DNA of 64,000 nt, from assembly GCA_019914995.1 (NCBI GenBank), contig CM034134.1, forward strand, positions 1,196,145 to 1,260,144, read 5' to 3'. This DNA comes from Acanthochlamys bracteata (Eukaryota; Streptophyta; Magnoliopsida; Pandanales; Velloziaceae). Every line of letters begins with the position of its first letter. Position 1 is the stretch's first letter. A program made the position numbers and the translations under genes. Positions 21,201-31,867 of this stretch are shown here, piece by piece. Below the pieces are notes generated by a model. The model was not told the origin of the DNA, did no database searches, and worked only from the letters and a program-made list of their open reading frames with translations.

Positions 21201-24104
21201 TTATACCATCACTAGAAGCAAACATCCAGGTAGAATTCTCCCGTAACTGACTAGATGAAAAGGCAAGAAACTCAAACTTCTTTTTGCCAATAGTGATGCC
21301 ACTCTTCAGTGTAGACAGTGTTCTTTTGTAGATAGAGGTATGTTTTTCTTCAGCATTGGAAGCATTGCGAGGTATCAGATCTGTCGAACGCATTTTCTCT
21401 CCATCTTCATCAACAAAAGAGACGCGGATGAAGTTATCAATGTATCTCTTGAACTCACGAAGTACACGGTTGGACACAATGATTTCAGGCCCATAGAAGT
21501 AGACTTTAGATGGGGTCACTTGCACTCGATGAACATAAACCAAACCATCATCTAATGAAACTGAAGGTGATCTTGGAGAGCGAGATTGTTGAAATTCTGA
21601 GTACTTTTTACGTAGCCAGCTTGTGGGATCAAAACATGCACTCTTCAAGTATGACATTTCTTCCAATGCACGTTCAATATGATCCAAAAGAAAATTTTCA
21701 GGACTGACGATGAGGAAGAAAGTATCATCTAGAGTTGGTCCCATCAAAGTTCCATTTTGGACCATGTGGTTTATCTTGAATAAAATTCTGAAAGGAACCT
21801 CAACCGGTACACGGGGTTCAACAATAGGGACTAAAGCCAAACTACTAGAGAAAGATGAGATGTTCTGTAAATTTAAACAACCTTCTGTTTCTTTGTAATA
21901 AACAAAATATTCTCCAATCCGTGGAAGCTTACAATCATAAGGTAGTTGCAAACATAAGGCAGAAGATTGTCCTATGCTGCAATATGGTGTGAAATCAATT
22001 GTTCTGATCCACTGATCTTCCTGAAAATCCTTGAAATAATTGAATAAAGGATTGTCAAAGATGTTTAAGGAAATGCTCTGCACCTTCTGGAAAATGCGAG
22101 GAGCGGCTTCCAACTACAGTCCCGTAACAGCAAGATAGGACTCAGAACGTTTAATATCAAGATTAACATACACTTAAGGAATTCTCCTTTAGATACTTAG
22201 CAAAAAAAGAATTGATGGTACAAGATTGATTCAAATTTATCAGGACATAATCATTAAACTATCGCAAAGATTGTTACACAAACAACTTCTAAAAATAGTG
22301 GCATCGTCCATAGTACATGAAGCAGCATATCTAGACTATCAAGGATAGATCAACTTTTTACGATATACTTTGAACACCAATTGAAACATAAAGAGGAGGC
22401 AAGTGCAAGAATTGTAATTAGATGATTTTCCATCTGTAAATTGGATCAGTCTAATATTAACGCAGCACATATTGCATAGAAATTTTCCACATAAATGTAA
22501 GTGGAGGATTATAAGATATGCAACTAATGAAAGAAGAGGATCAACGGAACACTTGCACATAGTATGCATCACAACAAATCATCCAACCAAATTGAACACA
22601 AAATTTACTAAAGTATGAAGCAATTTTGAAAATACGTAATATCGTGCAATTTTCTAAGTACTGGATTTTCATGTTCAACACAATTTTCTTAACTCTCTCA
22701 GGCTGAGCAGATTGGATTGGCATCTACATAGGGCATGTTTGGGTGTGCTTATTTGCCTATGTAAGCCGCTTATTAACCACTGAATAATGGTAACGTATGA
22801 TTCAGTGCGCTGTTTATTTCGCAAAATAAGCCCCTTATTTGATTTTTTTTTATTTATAAGTTATGATTCCTAAATTTTTGAAATAAGCCTTTCTCCGAGA
22901 CATTTTTGCTCCTAGAGAATTTAAAATTTTCACTCATGTTCTTCATTTTCGAACATTTTTGACACTGAAGAATTGAAAATATTTGCTCACGTCTCATATT
23001 AATTAATATTAAAAATTATTATTAATTAAAATATAATGAAATAACTATGAATGTAAAATATATTATTATAAAAGTATTCAGAAATTAATTATCTTCAAAA
23101 AATATATTAAAGTAAAAATAAATAAATTATATATCAAAAGTGATCAACAAAATCAACATATATGTCGCCTACTGTATACTCTAGTGCATTTCAACCATTA
23201 AAACTCTCTTTTTGTTTATAAGTACTTTTTATCAAACACCACATTAGCTTATTTTATAAATAAACTGATTTTAGTCAAACACACTTATGAGATAAGCTTC
23301 TTATTTCAGAAATTATCCTAAACTCATTATTAAATAAGCTCCTTAATTCAGTAAACTATTAATTTTAAGTAAAGCCAAACATGCCCATAGTTGTGACATT
23401 CATACTACTCATGGCTTGTAGAGCGCTTATGTAAACTTAGAAGTGCAGTCCTTCGTCAATAAATTTCTTTGCTTACTTTACCAAAACAAACTACTAATAC
23501 AATGTTCAAAAACGTTCACTGGATTCAAAACGAAAATATGAGACATTATAGCATTAACACCTTTACAGGGGCAAACCTGGATAAGAAGGAACTGTGAGCG
23601 TTGAGCACGGGATCGCCGCAGTTCTATTTCCCAAATGCTTTCATAAGAAAGTTCTAGCTTGTAAGATTGGCCTTGGTATGACAAGAAAAAGTGCAATTTC
23701 CTCATATCAAATCCAAATTTAACTTCCACATTAGAGCACCTCCATAGAACAGAGTAACTGTCCTGCGAGACTGGACAGCCTAGATGGAGAGTTATACATT
23801 CAAGAGCAAACATCAGGTTCCGTGGCTTGGGAACAATGTCACGTTCCATATCCCGAGCATTTAAGAGAGAACCTTGATAAGTTAACATCCCCTGATGTGC
23901 TAAGTTACTTATGTAGCCAGCATTTGTGCTTGTAAGGAACTGCACAATCGCAAAAGGTCTTGATCTTAATCTAATAACTTTGGGCATTCTAACTTTTATT
24001 CCATACACAGAGCCCTCGCCTGTATATAACTCAAGAAAGTCTTTTACTGCATCAGCAGTAACACTATTAGGAAAACCATTGATTTGAATTGTTTTCCCTC
24101 CCCT
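18245..24104 (-). CDS. RDR1: RDR1-B: RNA-dependent RNA polymerase 1, 4 coding exons, start codon altered
   Basis: Exons are 23577-24104, 20231-22113, 19828-19978 and 18245-19078, with the same boundaries and phases as RDR1-A; about 1131 codons in the region aligned to A. The RdRP motifs are intact: SLDDGLVYVHRVQVTPSKVY, FSDGIGKISAAFA, KNPCLHPGDVRVL and DLDGD in exon 3. No internal stop is seen, and most residues equal RDR1-A (above 90% by eye). The codon aligned with the ATG of RDR1-A is AGG (24102-24104), and about 20-30 extra bases lie just upstream, including an out-of-frame ATG-CTT-TGA. The frame stays open upstream to the putative splice site at 24143 but has no ATG there. The first in-frame ATG inside is codon 40, which would lose half of the RRM-like domain. 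An ATG in a spliced upstream exon or a non-AUG start (TTG at 24122) is possible. The protein code looks selected; translation is uncertain. Confidence 0.9.
22733..23393. mobile_element. MITE in RDR1-B intron 1
   Basis: The termini 'gggcatgtttgggtgtgctta' and 'aaagccaaacatgcccatag' are near inverted complements. The interior is AT-rich with subterminal 'aataagc.gcttattt' motifs in both directions. The same insertion, shortened to ~150 bp, lies in RDR1-A (14004-14152). Confidence 0.75.
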
Positions 24105-24143
24105 TGTTGATGTAAAGCTCAAAGCATATCGACTTCTTGAATC

Positions 24144-25206
24144 CTAAACGACAGGAAATGTGACCATATCACATAAATTTGAATGTGTCTAACAATAATT
24201 TATCCCCAAAAGCAAATGCATAACAAATAAAGAAGCAGGAAAAAAATTTTAAAAAATAAAAAAATAACTAGTAGAAATATAGCAAGAAGAATAAGTTAAG
24301 ATGGAAAGCACAGTATGCAACTGTTAAAACAACTTCGTAACTATATGAAAGTGAATTTATGATGGTATTCACCATGTGAGACATTTCATAGTAGTAATGA
24401 AACATAAAACTAATGATGTTAGCTTAATAAGAATTAAGAACTCAACAGATTTTGTACAAATATATTTTCAGAATTTTTTGTAAGATCCTAATGACCTCAG
24501 CAAGATCACAAACTAATTGATCAAAGTCATTGCCTGCAGATGTGACTTGTCTTCTTTACTTTTCTTTGACCTCCTTCGAAAGATGCCAGGTTGAGTGTTA
24601 CATTTTTCTTAACCTTTTCATGTAAGTGCAAGTTTTTAAAGGGTTTTAATTTAAAAAATGGTTGAATAATGCCCAAAAAAGCTTTTACATGCTTCCCTTG
24701 CTCTAAGTTTGGCATTGCTTACTCCAAAAGCATCTTTTCAATTTTCTACTTCATGTTTTCTAATACACATTTTATAAATATTTAAAATTTATTTAAAAAC
24801 TTAGAAAGTATAGAAAAATTCTATGTATTGAAATTTATTTAAAAAATTAGAAAGTATAGAAAAATTCTATGTAGTGATATCTTTTTATTGCATATTTTTA
24901 TTATTTTTTATTAGGTAAAAGAAATAGAGCTTTATTCTCAAAAAAAATATTTTCCATTTCAAAAACACTTTCAAACGCTCCCTAGTACTCATACGGATAA
25001 GTTTTAATCCTAACATTTTAATTAGGAACTAACTTGTTTCTCATCATCCAACTCAATCATTTGCACCATAAAAATGGAAAGCATCAGCATTGAAATTAAA
25101 AAACAAATAACCAGTAAGCTATAATGCACTAGCATAGAAGTAAAAAATTAAAACAAAAAACTAATCTTGATGATAGTAACCATAAATAACGATAAATTGA
25201 TTTTAC
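24144..25206 (-). other. Intron in the 5' leader of RDR1-B
   Basis: Minus-strand donor ATTGAG|GTAAAATC (25206/25207) and acceptor TTTAG|GATTC (24144/24143) correspond to 16213 and 14893 in RDR1-A. It contains one family M1 MITE (24722-24985) not shared with A. Confidence 0.5.
24722..24987. mobile_element. AT-rich foldback MITE (family M1) with an internal duplication
   Basis: The ends are 'ccaaaagcatcttttcaattt' and 'aaaacactttcaaacgctccc'. A 45-bp block ('atttatttaaaaa.ttagaaagtatagaaaaattctatgta') occurs twice in tandem (about 24785-24830 and 24834-24877). Confidence 0.65.
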
Positions 25207-25346
25207 CTCAATTATTAGAGAACCCAATTTAACACCAAAAAAACAAGTGTGCCCACTAGCAAAACCGTCAAATCCCAAACACCTCCTCAGCACAAATTCT
25301 CACAATCAATAAAACAAGCTTCCAAGAATCCAACCAGTTTATTAGA

Positions 25347-26391
25347 CGGGTTATTTGATTAAATAGGCCACATCTACCTCAAAATTTGTTTTTCTAGGCC
25401 ACCTTTTCAAAATTTATTTTTCTAGTCACATTGGAGTGGGAAAAAACCAAAATACCTTGCATTCAGTTTTAGCTTTAAGTTGAGTTCTTTTCAAGACTCA
25501 AAACTGATTTTTGTTCAATCTTACATCCTGATTTTGAGTGCTTTCATAAAATATTTCGAGCAAGTTTTGATTCAAAAGAATACTATAGACCTTTATCTAT
25601 ATGTATAAATAAATATCAACACTAAACGGAGATCAGTGCAGCATCGCACAAAGTTGTACAACTTTGTTAATAATATATTTTGTGAAATCTTTCAAAAATA
25701 TAATGTAATCGGACAAGTAAGAATAATGGTTTCTCGTTTACGAGTTCGCAAGACTCAATTTGAGTCTAAGCGACATGCGCAACCCAATGCCACCAACGAC
25801 ACCAACATATGGTCGCACAAGTCGCATTTGGGTCCAATAGCATAGGTCACAATTTGTCATAATTTAATAAAAAAAAATTTTTAAATCTTAAAATAATTTC
25901 TTCTCTGGGACTCAAACTTTGGTCTCTTTAAGAAGATACTATCTTCACCAATCGGACTACAACATATCTTTGAAAGATTTCACAAAATATATTATTAACA
26001 AAAACTGTGCAACCTTGTGCCACCCTGTGTGGCCATACGCGAGCGTATTTTCTTAAAAGTTTCTTTGCATTTTTGTCAACTTTTTTCAGTAACTTTACAA
26101 TATCTGAGCTCCATTTAGTATTAATATATATTTATACATGTAGACAGACATTTATAGTACTTTCCTAAATCAACGATTGTTCGAAATCTTGTACGAATGC
26201 ATTCAGAATTACACCATAGGATTTAATAAAAATCAAATTTGAATCTTAGAGGGAGTTCAACTTAAGGCTAAAAACTGAACGAGGAGTATTTTGGTCTTTT
26301 TCTTAGCCAAAATGTAGAAAAACAATTTTTAAAATGGTGGCCTAGAAAAACAAATTTGAGTTGGATGTGACCTATTTAATCAAATAACCGT
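25347..26391. mobile_element. Foldback (Mutator-like) element in the RDR1-B 5' leader exon
   Basis: Terminal inverted repeats of about 55 bp: 25349-25403 (GGTTATTTGATTAAATAGG...TTTTTCTAGGCCACC) and 26336-26389. The inverted order continues inward; a second strong pair is about 25644-25698 and 25971-26030 (GTTAATAATATATTTTGTG / CACAAAATATATTATTAAC). The transcript would fold into a long interrupted hairpin. No transposase. The long repeats suggest a MULE or foldback element; a clear 9-bp target duplication was not found. Confidence 0.75.
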
Positions 26392-26394
26392 TAG

Positions 26395-26650
26395 TTAAAA
26401 ATAAATGATACACCATCAGATAAAAGAGTATAAGAGTCCAACTAGCTAGAAGTTTTATAAACGCCCAAGTTATTAGGAACTCTTATAAGAGTCCAATAAT
26501 TTAATTTCTAATATTAGGAAAATATTTTAATAAGGTAGTGACTCTATATTAACATATATGTTTTCTAAACCTTTAATCAATAAAATCAATATACAATTTT
26601 TCTATATTCTTTTCTATTCTATTTGTTATTCTAAGTCGATCAACTTCTCA
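26395..26650. mobile_element. Possible LTR-end remnant next to the foldback element
   Basis: This stretch, not present in unit A, ends with 'aatcaataaaatcaatatac' followed by T/A-rich 'tctattctatttgttattc', a pattern common at the 3' ends of copia LTRs. It also has 'ttaggaactcttataagag'. No coding domain; assignment is weak. Confidence 0.3.
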
Positions 26651-27010
26651 TGAGATACTCACCATTAAACAAAGAGAGAGTTCTTCAACTACTGATCAGA
26701 GACTTCATCTTTACACTTCACAAACAAAGGACCAAATTTTGAACCGAAAGATTTAAAAAACCAATCAAAAACACAACAATCTTGTAGAAAACAATGACCA
26801 TTATCAACCACTAGCAGAGCAGTTGCTTGAAGTATTCATCAATCATATTTCCACTTCATAACACGAAAAAGATCAAAAGTTTTAAGTGAAAAATTGGATA
26901 CAGATGCAAACTTTTAGTGATTTCGATTCACAAGAAGACACTCACCATTGTCAAGCACTAGAAGAACCGTTTCTTCAACTACTGATCGAAGACTCTTATG
27001 TTTCACTTCG
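26640..27010 (-). repeat. Degenerate tandem repeats of the RDR1-B first exon region
   Basis: Three successive blocks of ~140 bp share 'actcaccattnncaa.cactag', 'gttcttcaactactgatca/cgaagac' and 'tttcacttc..a' (about 26655-26715, 26790-26860 and 26936-27015). Unit A has one such block (16225-16275). The block at 26886-27122 forms an open frame of 78 codons that I do not consider a gene. Confidence 0.45.
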
Positions 27011-27239
27011 CAGAATAAAAAATCTTCACGAGAATATTTATCGAATGATTTCATTGTGTTCTTGCGCTAGGAAAACCTCTTTGGAAGGACTGGGACCCAC
27101 ATTTTCTAGCCAATCAGAATGAAATTGAACAGGCCCACACTGCTAGCCAATTGGAAGCCTGCACTATTGCGGTCAGGGTAGGCTTACGTTCACCTAGTAA
27201 GTGAGTGGAATTTGTTTTCAGCGTTGGTTTTTTTTTGGA

Positions 27240-27450
27240 ACGTTTTTAGAGTATTTTTGAAGTGAAATTTTTTTTAAATAAAAAATATTTTTATTTTGTA
27301 AAAATAAGTTTTTTTAGTTTTAAAAATACTTAAAATATTTAACAAAAGAATTTTTTTTATATTTTTAAATTTTTAAATAAATTTTTAGATATTAATAAAA
27401 ACTATATTAAAAACATAAATTAAAAAATTATTTTTATAATAAGCAATGCA
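27240..27450. mobile_element. AT-rich foldback MITE (family M1)
   Basis: A/T core with 'tattaataaaaactatattaaaaacataaattaaaaaatt', ending 'ataagcaatgcaaaatcc'. It lies in the RDR1-B upstream region; absent from unit A. Confidence 0.6.
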
Positions 27451-27480
27451 AAATCCACTTCTACTACTAAGACTACCATG

Positions 27481-28088
27481 CATAGTTGTAAAACTCGGAT
27501 CGGCCCATCCGGATCGATTCGAAAACCGTCGACTCGGAGCGTAAACTGGTTCGGGTTTATGATAAAATCGTTTATGCAATCGATCCGTTCTAATCCGCTT
27601 CGATCCGATCGACCCGCTTGTCCGGGTCAAATCGGATTAAATTAAATTTTAAAAAATTTAAATTTGTGATATATTGATGCAAAAATAATTATTGGTAGCT
27701 TTATATTAAAATATAATATGTAGTTTAGATTGTATATTTAGATATGATAATGCAAAAAAATAAATTTGTTATATTTTATTTGTAAATATTTATTATTAGT
27801 GATTTTTAAGTTTTTATATTACTAATATTGTTAAATTGTAAGAAAAATAACAAAGTTATTTTAAAACAAAAATTTTCTTTTGAAATTTATTATTTAAAAT
27901 ATTTTTTTATTTTTTTTTTAGTTTAGTTTTTCTTTTATGTCTTCTAATAAAAAAAAAAAATTTTTTGAAATAATAACCGTTCGCACTACCGTCGACGTTT
28001 TAGTATTTTTGATATGATAGATCAACCCGTAACTCGTTGATCCGAACAATTTTTCGGTTCAATATTCAGTCCAATTTTTACGACTATG
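27481..28088. mobile_element. Non-autonomous DNA transposon, 608 bp (family also at 1-187)
   Basis: The ends CATAGTTGTAAAA (27481) and, inverted, CATAGTCGTAAAAA (28088) form short terminal repeats. The left third is rich in 'cggatcg/gatccga' motifs, the centre is AT-rich. It interrupts the RDR1 promoter segment: 'tactgtatgaagtcttc' resumes at 28090. A clean target duplication was not seen. Confidence 0.65.
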
Positions 28089-28799
28089 CTACTGTATGAA
28101 GTCTTCGTTGCTAAGGAAAGAAAGATGCGCGAAAGGAGCCGTTTCAGAATATTTAAGAAATAATTTTTTTTGAAATATCAAAAATAAAATTACTTTTTAT
28201 TAAAAAACTATATTTAAATTTTAAATATTCATTAAATATTTATTTAAAATAATAAGTATTTGAAGACGCAATACCAAAGATCGCCGAAGTACTTTGTTAG
28301 GAAAGTGTTAATTTTATTTTGGAGGACTTATGTCAAATACAAATTAAGTGAGTTTTATAAAAGTAAAAAATAAAAATAGAGCTTTTTAATATATAAACTA
28401 AAACTGAAATTAAATTTTTATATATTAATTATATTTTAAATCAGTTAGAAGTAGAGTACAAATTTTATATTTTAATTATTTTTTAAAATAGGTTAAAAAT
28501 AAAGTTTATTTTTTATGTTCTTAAAAGTGTGTTAAAAATAAAGTTGAATTAATTTTAGAAGTGAAGATTAGTAAAAAAGTTAAGTTTTGAATTTTTTGTA
28601 ACACTAAAATGAGTTAAGTATTTGTAATTCTAATTTCTAGAGAAATTAAAATATTATACATTTGAACACTTTATTTTTTTTATTAAATACTTTTACAGTG
28701 CTAATAATTAGGGTGATAAGTGGGTCCCACACAGGCTAACCAAGTTGAAGTTCTGCTTTAGGGTGATTAGAGTGGGCCTATGTTCAACTAAAGAAGTAG

Positions 28800-28986
28800 G
28801 AGATGTTCAAGAGTATTTATTAAAAAAAGATTTTCTGAAAAAAAATATTTAAAAAATATATAAATAGTTAATAATATAATTTTATTATATAATTTTCTTA
28901 TATTTTAAAAATTTTTTTAAATTTTGTATAATATTTAATAATTTTATTTAAAAATATAAAATAAAAATTTTAAAAAGAAAGGAGGA
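28800..28986. mobile_element. AT-rich MITE (family M1-like)
   Basis: An AT-rich palindromic stretch beginning 'ttcaagagtatttatt' and ending 'aaaattttaaaaagaaagg', resembling the M1 core but with weakly preserved ends. Confidence 0.45.
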
Positions 28987-29135
28987 GAAAAACTTTGCAG
29001 ACATCCACGTAGACAAGTGAGTGGACTTGTTTTAAGTGTTGGTTAAGGAAAAGAAAATAATATAGAAAGTGTTACCTTTAATAATTCTTTTACAAATGCC
29101 AATAATATTAGGGGAAAGTGGCAGTGATGGCGATA

Positions 29136-29553
29136 TAGGTGCAAAAAACGGCGGGCGGGCTGGACCGCCCGGGACCAAAGTTATTAATATATCGGGTCGG
29201 TCACCACTTTAATATTTTATCCGATTTATATTTTAATTTTATATAAAAAATAGAAATTAAAAATTATTTTTAAGATAAAATAAAAAAATATTTTTTATTT
29301 TTAAAATTTATTTTTTAGTAATATAAAAATATTTTTTAATTAAAATTTGATCTGGTCAACGGTCCATATTGACCGGTCAACGTTGACCGATCAATATGAA
29401 TAAGAATCGGGCGGGCGACGACGCCAACCGGCCCGTCTACCGCCGTTAGATCGGGCGGGTCGGTCCAATCTGTCACATCGCTTCACCGGTTAGACGGCTA
29501 ATTGATCGGACCACGGGCCGGTCCGTTTGACCCGGCCTATTTTTATATCTCTA
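29136..29553. mobile_element. MULE-like MITE, 418 bp, in the RDR1-B promoter
   Basis: A perfect 10-bp duplication GATGGCGATA flanks the element (29126-29135 and 29554-29563). The termini TAGGTGCAAAAA and, inverted, TAGAGATATAAAAA are similar. The arms are GC-rich ('cgggcgggc', 'gaccgg') around an AT-rich centre. The empty site is preserved in unit C ('gtgatgctgatagcaaag') and unit A ('gtgatgccgatagtaaac'), proving the insertion. A 9-10 bp duplication is typical of Mutator-like elements. Confidence 0.85.
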
Positions 29554-29984
29554 GATGGCGATAGCAAAGAAATCTCGCTTTAAAGTAGCCGGTCATATGA
29601 GTGTTGTGTTTTAATTTATAAAAAATAAATTTTGTGTAATTGATTTAGATAAAAAATAAATTAAAGTGAATTTGAAGAGTTTAGAAATTTTGGAAAAAAA
29701 TAAATTTGAATTTAGATCTAGTTAAAAGATAAATTTGATGTAAATGAAAAACAATATATTTAATAGTATTTTTGAAAAATAAGTTTTTTAGAACGATTTG
29801 TTTTAATTTTATTAAATGAGCGTTACTATTTTAAATGTTCATCTAACGTAAAATTTTTTATTTTTTATTTTTTTAAAATTTATTAAAATATAAAATAAAA
29901 ATATGAAATATAAAATAGATGAGAAGTAATGTAAAACAGCACTTTATGTCTATATAGAGTGAATATCTCTGCATTCATACAAAG

Positions 29985-30232
29985 GGCGTGTTTACTATAT
30001 AATAAACTCATTTTTTCGAAAATAAATTTAAAAAATAAAATTAAAAATTAAAAATATTTAATAAAAATAAAATTTTATAATTATTTTATATTATAAATAA
30101 GTTTTAAAATTAAATTTTAAAAAATAAATTTTTAATAAAACTAATTTATTTTAATTTTTGTAATGTATTTTATGATGTATGTGAGTTTAAAAAAAAATGA
30201 GTTTAGGAGATATGTAAACACGCCCAAAGTAG
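29985..30232. mobile_element. AT-rich MITE (family M2)
   Basis: The ends 'gggcgtgtttactatat' and 'tatgtaaacacgcccaaag' are inverted complements; the interior is A/T only. Related to 6484-6862. Confidence 0.65.
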
Positions 30233-30689
30233 TGGAATCTTAAAAATCTAGTTAGTTACAATAAAAAATAATTTATTTGTTAATATTTTTTTATCAAAAC
30301 TATCGTTTACAGTAACGCTTAATATTTTGATCAAAACTATTTCTTAATATTTTGATTAAAACTAAATGTTTCACTTGGTTAAGACTACGATTCGTATTAG
30401 CAGACTGAATTCGTTTCCTAAAACTTCAATGGTTAAATATTTCTAGAAATTAGTTAAATTTCTATTTCAATTCCAATTCGTTTATGTATATACACCAGAG
30501 GATCCTTAAAAGTTGTGGTTAAGTTTCATGAAATAATTCAAACAAAAACAAACACATACCTCATTTTCATTGAAAGAACAAAACAAAATCATGTTATTGA
30601 AACTTTAAAACTTCTTCGGGAAACTTCAATGACCAAATCCTTTCATGCTCCTTTTGTACCCAAAAGTTGCACTCTTTTTGCGCAGGTTT

Positions 30690-31121
30690 TGCGTAATTTC
30701 ATTTTTTTTTCGTCAAATTTTAAATTAAATAATTTTATATATTTTATTTATCACTTTAAATTTTATTTTTATTTTTATATTGGATTTCAAACTCTACTTC
30801 ACGTGTTTTAATTACTACTTCAAATTTTAATTTCACTTAACTTTATTTCTAATCGAAGTTCACTTTACGAAACTCATTTTTTTAAAACTTATTTTTATGT
30901 AATTAAAGCACGCCCTAATACAAATATGCATACTAGTGCTATAATATTGGTACATTGCAGTTTTGAGAATCATTTGTGGCTCATGGGCCTGAAGCTCGAT
31001 ACTCCTAGATTAGGCTCCGCCTAGCAAGTCCGCATACTAGCAATCTAGATTGGACGAGAACCAGTTGATCGCAGCTGAGAAAGGAAGCTAATGTGCTTGC
31101 TTGGAAAACATAATTCATGAC
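30690..31121. other. Intergenic, nothing recognised
   Basis: AT-rich sequence, then about 150 bp of ordinary composition before the retrotransposon LTR at 31122. No gene, RNA or repeat identified. Confidence 0.5.
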
Positions 31122-31572
31122 TGTTACACACTCACCTACAACGAACTCAACAGTTATATCTACGAGGACTCAGGTTCTTACTAGAGCAAAAGCAGGCATT
31201 CCTCTCAAATGCAATCCAAAATATTTTTACACAATTAGCACCTATGGGCACACTACCTGAAAGAACTCTTCCAAATAAACCGCCAGCATTACATGCAAAA
31301 TCCTTTTGTTGACTGCATTAGGTTTGAAGCAACTAATGAGCACCACCATTAACATACACCAATGAACAAACTATATGCACAAAAAATTTAAACCTCTCCA
31401 AGATTGATTTTATTTGATGATTTCATTTTGGCTTTTCTATATGGAGCTACGTCTCCTTCCAAACTATATAGATGAGATCATTCAATGGATGGGGGACAAA
31501 AAAGAAATATAATTTATCCTTTTTTACTTACTGTTTGAGTTAATTTAACTTTTTTTTTATTGAAGCATATCA
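31122..31572 (+). repeat. 5' LTR of the chromovirus-type element
   Basis: 451 bp, TG...CA. Aligns along its length with 42430-42826 but carries ~54 extra bases around 31447-31500 ('ctccttccaaactatataga...'). Confidence 0.85.
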
Positions 31573-31867
31573 ATTGGTATCCAAAGCCACGACCTTCAAA
31601 CCAACGCGTCGCCTTCCATGAGAGAAGGATCGAGTTCATCGGAGGAAGCATCACTACAACCGTGCACTTGCGGGATAGACTAGGATAGAATCGCTGAGTT
31701 TTTTTTAATTGGTTTTATCTACATCAAATTTTTGGCGCCGTTGCCGGGGATTGTTTTGTTTGACTTTGATTCAATCTAGCTTCATTTAGATTCATTGATA
31801 TTTTGAAATTGTTTTGCATCTAGCTTAGAGCATATTAGTTTGTTTTTCATTATAATTATATTATTGC

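Larger units (their letters stand above)
17945..30680 (-). repeat. RDR1 tandem duplication unit B
   Basis: The unit runs from the 3' flank (17945-18244) through the gene and its 5' exon to the far-upstream segment (30300-30680). It is longer than unit A because of insertions at about 25225-26640, 27240-27450, 27481-28088, 28800-28985 and 29136-29553. Edges are approximate. Confidence 0.7.

Noticed and set aside
26886-27122. 78-codon open frame upstream of RDR1-B
   Set aside because: It lies within degenerate first-exon repeats and on the strand opposite the RDR1 unit; no conserved motif.
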